A stretch of DNA of 64,000 bases from Letharia columbiana (Eukaryota > Ascomycota > Lecanoromycetes > Lecanorales > Parmeliaceae), in assembly GCF_014066305.1 (NCBI RefSeq), contig NW_023501038.1:620001-684000 (forward strand), written 5' to 3'. A program made the translations under genes and the position numbers. The notes beneath the pieces are model-generated. The model searched no databases. It had not been told where the DNA came from and was given only the letters and a program-made list of their open reading frames with translations. Shown here piece after piece: positions 57,171 to 64,000 of this stretch. The stretch's first letter is position 1, and every line of letters begins with the position of its first letter.

Positions 57171-58418
57171 ATGGTAAGATTAGACGGTGCACCCCTCAGA
57201 CCGTGGCCGACAATGGCTTCGAATGGTTCTCGAGCGCTACAGATCCCAACACGACCATTCTACTCGCAAGGACGCCAGAAGGAGGCGTCTCGGCTTTCTG
57301 TGCACCTATGCGGCGGACTGTCCACCGTAGTGAGAGCTTGGATTCTTCAAACCAAAGTACAAAAGCTCAATGGCGTAACGATTCAGCGGCGGGGATGTAA
57401 ACATGGGACTCGTCCAGTCCCGACCGCCGAGCTTCGCCGTGCCAACACACGCACCGGTCTTGTCGGGACCCTCGGCCAAGGGACAAAGGAGATCAGCACA
57501 ATTCTCAACGCCACTCGAGTACACGATGCAGTCAGCGCGTGCGGGCTGGGGGGCCGCGGTCTCGTGATCAGCCGGGTATTTGCCCGCGCGCGCTACGTAC
57601 GTGGGACGTCGTCGATAGATCTACCTGCAGGATGCCGGACGATGGCAAAATGGGATGTGGAGTATCGAGCGAACATGCAGTTAATGTTCTCAGCCGTCGC
57701 ATTACTGGGAACATCGGAGCAATCTGTCAGCAGTCAAGCATCTGTCTCTTCCGCAGCCGCTTTCGTGCCGAAGAAACCCGCGCCGATGTTACCGTTGAGG
57801 GTGCTGACTCCAACTATGAAAGCTCTGATGGCCAAAGCGGCCATTTCGGGCCTAGGGAATGTATGGAGTCTCTCGGCGGCAGTGGCTATATCGATTCTAT
57901 CTGATCGCTAGACGTCGAGACCAACATCGCACGCGTTTACCGCGATGCCAATGCTTTGAGACATTTGGGGAGGTACAACAGACACGTTATGGCTGATGAC
58001 ACGGTCTACGTATTGAAAGGCAAATGGGGTGCGGAAGTGCTCGGGCCGTCGGAGAATTGGGTGGGCGCGGGTGCGGAGCGATGAAAAACTGCAGAAAAGG
58101 CCGACGCGGCTTGCTCTCGTGCCGTATGGTATTTTTGGCGGCAATGGGTTGCCAATATTAAGAATAGAGGGGCACAGGAGTTGAGGGTACATGGGAGATA
58201 GCTTATGGAGGGTTTCGGAAGGGGTGGTATGTGCGGTCTCGTTGGTGGAAGACGCAGCGAGCGATGGAGATCAAGTGGCTTGCGAGGTTGCAAAAAGGTG
58301 GATTGGGGAACAAAGTGAGAGTGATAAGATGAATGAAGAGAGATGGAAGACGGATATTGAGTGGGATCGAAGAATTGTGTTCGGTGGGTGGGGTATGGAG
58401 CCATTAGCGAGACTTTGA
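57171..58418 (+). pseudogene. Decayed acyl-CoA dehydrogenase (AidB-like)
   Basis: Family-like pieces appear in order but in changing frames. First is VADNGFEWFSSATDPNTTIL..RTPEGGVSAFCAPMRR (57203-57350). Next is KLNGVTIQRRGCKHGTRPVP (about 57360-57425) with GTKEISTILNATRVHDAVSA (57480-57540) and SRVFARARYVRG. Then ECMESLGGSGYIDSI lies in another frame at 57860-57904, then NIARVYRDANAL (about 57927) and MADDTVYVLKGKWGAEVLG (about 57989-58040). At least three frameshifts and stops such as TAG at 57909 break the gene. The 5' third (N-terminal helical domain) is missing. An intact copy would be an FAD-dependent dehydrogenase of peroxisome or mitochondrion. Confidence 0.75.
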
Positions 58419-59353
58419 TCACTCCAAGGTCTGTCAAAAAGCCATTTGAAATGGCATGAATGATGGCTAGGGAGAGCCGGAACCGTAATGGAAAGTATTC
58501 AATTGAGTATATGGTATATGGCTTCCGCGGAGAATAGAAGAGTAAATCACCCGTCAGCTTCAATCCCGTTGCCACTCCCGACCTTTTTGCGAGCCACGAA
58601 ACTCTCGCTCTTCTGGACTTGACCAATGCTTACGAGTACCTCGAATTTGGAGCCACGGGCCATTCGCACATCCCATGGTATGGCCAAGAGATTGTAGCAC
58701 AGTCACTGTGACCGGGAGCCAAAGTGTCGGACGTTGTGGAAAGCTTCACGAAGTTGTCCTATGAATAATAATAATAATTGGTGCGAATCATCTTCATTCC
58801 ACGTATGAGAGGCGTTTGATGCAAGGTACGAAGAGTGAGGTCGTCATCGTACTCGCGTCTTTCTTTTGCCGGACCCTTGCCGACCCTAGTGTTACTGTCG
58901 CATCATGGGCGGAGGAATCGGCGATGTGTCAGCCTGTAGGCGGAATGTGAGTTCCGAATCTCCGACCTCTGACTGAAATCATGAGTGAATTTCGGTCGAG
59001 AACACCATGTCCATACCGGACGGATGTCCCATACCGGGCTTATGCGAAAGATAAAAAGTGGGTGTGCAGGTGGGGGCTTACATCAGCCATAGAAGACATT
59101 TCAATTGGTCAATGCAGCTGATTGAAAAGGGTGACGAATATAATTATATCTTTGATCCATCTCTTTAAATACCAATTTTTCGACTCTCTTTTCCCTCGCC
59201 AAAAAGTCCTCCAATCTCATAACATTCACATTCATCTATTCATCTATTCATCATTAGCTATTCCGCCATTTTCAACCAAGACCAATCAACCTCTAGAGAG
59301 CCCACCACTTCACGGACCTTCCCCTATCTTTGACGGAAACTCTTCTGGACACC
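58419..59353. other. Intergenic with one short coding-like remnant
   Basis: 58560-58715 reads DLFASHETLALLDLTNAYEY and TGHSHIPWYGQEIVAQSL before a stop, which looks coding but has no start. AATAATAATAAT lies near 58766. A leader-like CT-rich run precedes 59354. Confidence 0.4.
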
Positions 59354-59659
59354 ATGTCCGCCTCAAACTTCCTCCAACTACAAACTCGAGCGGCTTACCC
59401 ACCCGGGAGACCCCAAATCCAACCTGACAAAGACATCCAATTCGGTACATCTCGCTCTTCCAGCACATCCGCCTCTTCTCCACGATCATCCCCCGAGTCA
59501 TCGCCTTCCCACTCACCCTCGACAGACTGGGCCCGCTGCTCTCGCTGTCATCGCTCTGTCAGTGTCGACGGCTCACTTCCTTCAATGACTGGCGTCAGCT
59601 TTGGAACCAACTCATACTATTGCCAACGATGTGCGAAACTGGTCGGCTACGGAACGTGA
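59354..59659 (+). CDS. Small CxxC-CxxC zinc-ribbon-like protein
   Basis: 101 residues from ATG 59354. A Ser/Pro-rich N-terminus (LQTRAAYPPGRPQIQP, then SSSTSASSPRSSPESSPSHS) precedes WARCSRCHRSVSVDG and FGTNSYYCQRCAKLVGYGT. The paired CxxC motifs about 30 residues apart are likely to bind one zinc ion. Similar short proteins with the same N- and C-terminal blocks are widespread in ascomycetes and have no assigned function. Confidence 0.75.
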   Translation: MSASNFLQLQTRAAYPPGRPQIQPDKDIQFGTSRSSSTSASSPRSSPESSPSHSPSTDWARCSRCHRSVSVDGSLPSMTGVSFGTNSYYCQRCAKLVGYGT

Positions 59660-60548
59660 GACACGTCACAGAGCACCACCCAGAACATTCCCCACGTGCA
59701 GACGTTTGCATCCAACAGATCCGCTCGTTCTCTAGTACAGCAAACGCCATCTGTGTCCTACGATTCACGATTACAATGCGCCTGAGATACCTACCAAGGC
59801 TATTACCAACACCCCTGCTTGTACTCCCGCTCTTTACTGCTCGGGTATCGGGAGCGGGAGTCATCGGATTCATCGGGTTAACATACATACTTGATGGTGA
59901 TGATCAGCTCGGCCGGCAATACACGTCGGTCTTCTGCCAGTGATGGCATTACAGACACGAAGGAAGGCAGGAGACGCAATGACGGATGAGATGATGGAAA
60001 ATCTGTTATGCGTACAGACACGAGCTAAAGGCAATGCCATGCTGAGCGCAGTACGCCAATGCGATTGAGAGATTCGCCCTGTCTTGATAGCGGAACGGCA
60101 CGTGATGTCCCCGGGTTGAATTGGATAGCCTTAATAACGAATTAGCATAGATGTTGTTGAACCTCAAAGCAATTCAATCAATGAGACAGTTCAATCCTCA
60201 AAGCAAATCTCCATAAACAAATTAGTTCTCTAAACTCCGTAATGTCTAAGACCAGCCCATACTTGCCCTACGACGCTAAACAGATCATCCGGTAGGTTAT
60301 AATAGTGGCGCGCTTTTGATAGTAGTGCACGTGATTTAAATAGATAAACAAAAATGGGCACTCTTACAACATCTCATCTCCCACACCTCCAGTATCCTAC
60401 TCTCAATCCTCATGACCGCCGTCTCTATCTAACCAGCGGCCTTGTGCAAGAGCCTCATTGCCATACTGCGTTGACTCAGGGGGTATAAGACTGGTGCCTT
60501 TGTTGATCACCACCGCAAAACTACGTGTTTACAATAGCCTCCCAAGAC
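59660..60548. other. Intergenic, no gene seen
   Basis: A 107-codon ORF at 59620-59943 overlaps the previous gene out of frame. No further support. Confidence 0.55.
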
Positions 60549-61919
60549 ATGGACAAAGCAATAGCCCAAGGTGATCGACCTTTGCGTCGAAGAAGTATGC
60601 TTCCTCAGAAGACTAGCATCAAGCCATTCTCAAAGCCGATGGGTTCTCTTCCCGAGCAAGACGGCTACGAAGCTGAAGGGCAGCCTGCTGCATTCGGGGA
60701 AATACAGGCTTCGGCAGTATCTCCCACGGCTCAAAACAAGGCTGCTACTATGCTGCCATCCAGAAAACTGCTGCCATATGCTGGTATGCCGCCGCCTGTC
60801 AGTCTCGGACGAACAAGTTCGAAACGAGACTCTGCAAAAATTGGCCATCTTCCGAGGCAACCTTCAACCAGCCGCAAATCAAGCAGGGGCAGCAATGGCA
60901 ATGGAGCATATCCAAGTCAGGATCACAGAAATCTGTCCCAGCCACGTCTTCCAGTAAGGACAAGCTCTACGGGATCAGATCCGCAGTCAAACGCCAGAGA
61001 GTCCTATCATGGCCGGTCCTTGAGCCAGCAGGTGAGACCCACTGCCACATCGAACCCTCTGCCCTCGAAAGTCTTCACTCACAGAGAGTCATCTATAAAA
61101 CATCCAAGACCTGCATTTTCGGCCATGCAGCAGCACTTTAGCCCGAAGAAAAACAGACAGCCAGATCCCCCTATCCTGTCGTCCCAGCCGGCGAGCAAGG
61201 ACGAGACTCCATCTGCTGAGGTTCTTGATCTGCAAATGGAGATGGCTCAATTGCACCTTTTGCACCGTTCCGCCATGTCTGTACAAGTTCAATGGGAGAA
61301 AAGCGCCAAAAGGTCTTTTGAGCACCGGTTCAGTGCTCTCTACGAACAGCATACTGAGCTCAAGGAGGTCGCTCACCAGCAACAGAGCCTTATTAACCAG
61401 TCATCGTTAGTCCAATGGTCTCAAGGTAGACCAGGTGTCCAAATTGCCGAGAAGGCGCAGCTCTTGTCACACAACCTTTCGGAAATCTGTAATCTCTTGG
61501 ATTCAGAAGGAAAATATACTCACATCCTCAATATTTTTGAGTCGTGGTTCGCACAAGCTCTACGAGTCCGTGGTCAACGTGAATCTAATGGTCGAAAGAC
61601 CGGTAGAGACTTCGACTTCATTGAAGGCATTGGGGATGGTTGGAAGGCCGAAGCTATGGTTCTGGAAAGGGAATTGACATACTCTGCCCGCGATCTTGAA
61701 AGCTTTGGAGAGGTCCAAAGTCCTTCAAACCTATGCCGAATACTGTCTATGTACAGAAAGCTGATAATTGGGCTGCTTGAGGAACTCGACCTCATCCAGT
61801 GGATTGAGAATGAGGTCATGAATCGGGAGACCTCGTGGGTTGAGAGCACAATCCGCAATCTCGCCTCCAATGTTAGCGAGAACATCGTTTCTATGGGCCC
61901 AGACCGGAAAGCTGCCTAA
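60549..61919 (+). CDS. Coiled-coil orphan protein of ascomycetes
   Basis: 456 residues from the first in-frame ATG (60549). The N-terminal 210 residues are basic and Ser/Pro-rich (RRRSMLPQKTSIKPFSKPMG, SRKSSRGSNGN). From about 228 a helical part begins, LDLQMEMAQLHLLHRSAMSV..WEKSAKRSFEHRFSALYEQH, with heptad spacing. This is followed by a conserved-looking domain (ICNLLDSEGKYTHILNIFES, DFDFIEGIGDGWKAEAMVLE) ending with LLEELDLIQWIENEVMNRET. The layout suggests a structural or complex subunit, for example cytoskeletal or spindle-linked, but I do not recognise the family. An ACATGG start preceded by CCCAAG could be an acceptor, so an upstream exon is possible. Confidence 0.7.
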   Translation: MDKAIAQGDRPLRRRSMLPQKTSIKPFSKPMGSLPEQDGYEAEGQPAAFGEIQASAVSPTAQNKAATMLPSRKLLPYAGMPPPVSLGRTSSKRDSAKIGHLPRQPSTSRKSSRGSNGNGAYPSQDHRNLSQPRLPVRTSSTGSDPQSNARESYHGRSLSQQVRPTATSNPLPSKVFTHRESSIKHPRPAFSAMQQHFSPKKNRQPDPPILSSQPASKDETPSAEVLDLQMEMAQLHLLHRSAMSVQVQWEKSAKRSFEHRFSALYEQHTELKEVAHQQQSLINQSSLVQWSQGRPGVQIAEKAQLLSHNLSEICNLLDSEGKYTHILNIFESWFAQALRVRGQRESNGRKTGRDFDFIEGIGDGWKAEAMVLERELTYSARDLESFGEVQSPSNLCRILSMYRKLIIGLLEELDLIQWIENEVMNRETSWVESTIRNLASNVSENIVSMGPDRKAA

Positions 61920-62997
61920 TATTGAGAGTATGGCCCATGCGCGAAGGCGAAGGACGCGTTGGACATGAAAAGAATGTGTTCCTTCACGGTCGCACCCAAG
62001 CAGCACTTGCCCCGTTGACTTGGGGCTGAGTGGGATGGACTCGCTTTTGTAAGTTGAACATTATTGAGCAGTAATCAGATAAGTTGAAATCCTGACCACA
62101 TCTCCAATACTAGCCATCCTGGGCGCCCACTATCCGGGTTGTCCGCCCATCCCCTTCGACTTTCGCTTTTGCCCTCCAACTATCAAACCATCCGAACCAT
62201 GGCAATACTATGGCTAGCCGCCCCCGCACCAGCGTCGCTCATCTTACAGAGTACCCTAAAGAAAGATGCAATTAGTGGCACGCCACCACGCCGGGCTCGC
62301 TTGACGTGCGAGTTATCCTCTATATAACGTAACAAGCGATACTAGACGTAACAAGCGATACTGGATGTTAATGTCAGGCTCACCCTCTCATTGACCAGGC
62401 ATTCAAAGATCTCGTCGAATTTTCGAACGGCGTGGGCTTTAGCCTGCAGACGTTGAGTCAGCACTATAATTAACGAGCTGATTACTCAGGAATCCCAACG
62501 CGCCTCGTACATCGATCTAGCCCTTTTGGATACCTTGGATATTCTTAAAGAGATCGACATGCATTACAAGCTTCAACGCTGATGGTCTTTGGAGCGTTAG
62601 TCCGGCGGGAGTATCCTCCTACTCGGAGACTCCACCTGGGCAGATTGGGGCTAGAATTGATACCTCATACATACGCAGCGGCTAGAAAGAGGATATGGAG
62701 GCCCATGGCCGCGAATTATATCGGTCCTGAGGGGACTTCGCCCAGAAGTTGAGGAGTTCGTGACGGGATAGCGTCTGCCGGGCTTATTTGCTATTGCGCC
62801 GGCGTACATTTCTGCAGGTGCGCTGATCCATTTATCAGCTATCTGCCCGAGCCCAGCGCCCACTAACATCCAATATCCAGCACTCCTGTAGAATCTGTTT
62901 CGTCCTCCAGGCTCAAACCTTCAAGCTGGTATTGTTGAAACCCTTCCCCCCCCAACTCAGAGTGTGCGCGTGCCCCACAGATTGTGAGATATTCCAG
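61920..62997. other. Intergenic with short direct repeat
   Basis: ACGTAACAAGCGATACT(A/G)GA is duplicated at about 62327-62365. A coding-like stretch NELITQESQRASYIDLALLD (about 62472-62580) lacks a start and stops at once. CCCCCCCC occurs near 62947. Confidence 0.45.
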
Positions 62998-64000
62998 ATG
63001 CTGGGCGTAGCGCACATCTCCAATATGAACCAACCGAACCGCCTGCCTTCAGGACTAAAGAGGAGGTCTGATTTCACTGACCCTGGACGCCTGGGAAGCT
63101 ACCATTTGCCTCGTCCGCAACAATCACATACCTCCCAGTCCTCCGACGCATCTACAAGCCCGCACAGCTCCCAAGCAGGACAGACGCCAAAGGCTGTTGG
63201 GCAATTGTCATCTCTCACGACCCGACAGGGGATCTCGTCTGACGTGGTCCCGACCCGAATAGATCCGTCCTTTCACGCTTCGTCGCCTAAGATGAGGCTA
63301 CCATCCCCATCGCCAACGTCATCTGCTACGTTCGCACTCCCCCCTATAGCACTATCATCATCCACACCCGCATCATACACACCTTACTCTGGCAATCCGC
63401 CTCACATATTTGGAACGGACTATCTTAACATCCAGATGCTACAGCGCGAGAACACAGACCTGGCCTCTGCCTACGCCCAAGCTCAAATTCACATAGCAGA
63501 CCTGGACGCAAGGGTTCAAGCCTCTCGCGCGGAGAATGGGAAACTAGCCATTGAACGACAAAATTTGACAAGTAAAATAGAGCTTCTTGACGCACAACTG
63601 GAAGAACTGGAGCAAAGCATACAGCAGACCCAAGAGCATACAGCAGCTAAGGACGCTCAATACTCACGTATTGTGGAATTGTCCACGAGGCTACAGGTTC
63701 AAGGTGCAGCAGAGTCTCAAGCCCGAAAGGCGGAAAAACATGAGTGGTGCTCTGAGAAGAAGAGCATGCAGAGTGGGATCGACTCCCTGAAAAACGAGGT
63801 AAAGTGTCTACGCAAGGCCAGCTACGCCCAATTCACCGACCTAACGCCCTCACATATTGATGATTATCCCAATAGAATCGAATGCAACCCTGATTTGGCA
63901 GCCAAGTCTTTGTCAGATGGACTCATTGCAGAAATGGAGGCACTCGGACGTGCCAATGCGAGGATGGAAGATGCTTTAGCCGGGGTTCGAGGGGATAATG
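62998..64000 (+). CDS. Coiled-coil protein, 3' end outside window
   Basis: Open from ATG 62998 to the right edge (334 residues). A second Met at 63025 is also possible. The N-terminal about 140 residues are Ser/Thr/Pro-rich (SHTSQSSDASTSPHSSQAGQ). A long helix begins at about 145 with IQMLQRENTDLASAYAQAQI, then HIADLDARVQASRAENGKLA, and continues in heptads to about 260 (LTSKIELLDAQLEELEQS). Then come further helical segments. The type is common among fungal cytoskeletal or polarity proteins. No family call is possible from the visible part. Confidence 0.65.
   Translation, partial: MLGVAHISNMNQPNRLPSGLKRRSDFTDPGRLGSYHLPRPQQSHTSQSSDASTSPHSSQAGQTPKAVGQLSSLTTRQGISSDVVPTRIDPSFHASSPKMRLPSPSPTSSATFALPPIALSSSTPASYTPYSGNPPHIFGTDYLNIQMLQRENTDLASAYAQAQIHIADLDARVQASRAENGKLAIERQNLTSKIELLDAQLEELEQSIQQTQEHTAAKDAQYSRIVELSTRLQVQGAAESQARKAEKHEWCSEKKSMQSGIDSLKNEVKCLRKASYAQFTDLTPSHIDDYPNRIECNPDLAAKSLSDGLIAEMEALGRANARMEDALAGVRGDN

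Noticed and set aside
58006..58626. 206-codon minus ORF
   Set aside because: Lies over the acyl-CoA dehydrogenase relic, whose fragments fit the plus strand; the minus product has no recognisable feature.
1..64000. Biosynthetic cluster, CRISPR, prophage or toxin system
   Set aside because: No backbone enzyme (PKS, NRPS, terpene cyclase), no spaced direct repeats and no viral genes; the sequence is ordinary fungal chromosome.

Overview
The window is nuclear DNA of a filamentous ascomycete (Pezizomycotina). Genes are split by short introns, mostly 45-65 bp, with GTRNGT-like donors, CTRAY-like branch sites and NAG acceptors. The fungal gene set points to Dothideomycetes or a close relative, including a DUF7729-type GPI protein, a NUC-1/PalcA-type bHLH factor and a G3BP-like NTF2/RRM protein. 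There is no rRNA, no complete tRNA, no CRISPR array and no recognisable secondary-metabolite cluster.

Region by region. 0-10 kb holds membrane and secretory genes: the 3'-open cytochrome b561 protein (-), a GT92-like glycosyltransferase (+), a four-helix fungal membrane protein (+) and an ABHD12-like hydrolase (+). A short Tc1/mariner-type MITE sits between the first two. 10-20 kb holds POB3 (FACT) (+), a small orphan gene (-), a SprT-like gene that has lost its zinc residues (-), NNF1 (kinetochore) (+) and a TPR protein (-). 20-30 kb holds a small conserved unknown gene, the G3BP-like protein, a membrane-anchored septin-like GTPase and HSP90, all (+). 30-33.4 kb has no convincing gene. 33.4-37.6 kb holds the NUC-1-like bHLH factor (+) and the GC-rich DUF7729 gene (-). 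40-47 kb holds a BCAS3-like WD40 protein (-), CWC22 (-) and DPM2 (+), the last two divergent across about 270 bp. 47.5-55.5 kb holds an orphan RNA-binding-like gene (-), 6-phosphogluconolactonase (-), a small Cys-rich gene (-) and two secreted cysteine proteins. 55.5-64 kb is gene-poor. It contains a decayed acyl-CoA dehydrogenase, a CxxC mini-protein, a coiled-coil orphan and a coiled-coil gene cut by the right edge.

Most genes are unlinked housekeeping functions: chromatin (POB3), kinetochore (NNF1), splicing (CWC22), glycosylation (DPM2, GT92-like), chaperone (HSP90), pentose phosphate pathway (6PGL) and phosphate response (NUC-1). No operon-like logic is expected. Exon structures were built by eye from splice motifs, reading frame and recalled family similarity, with no alignment or RNA evidence. 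No clearly new multigene system was found. The best leads are single-gene oddities: a SprT-like protein with no HExxH, a DPM2 start codon isolated in its own exon, a GC-AG intron in a membrane-anchored septin, frame-preserving 54-bp introns in two regulators, and an unnamed three-exon fungal gene.
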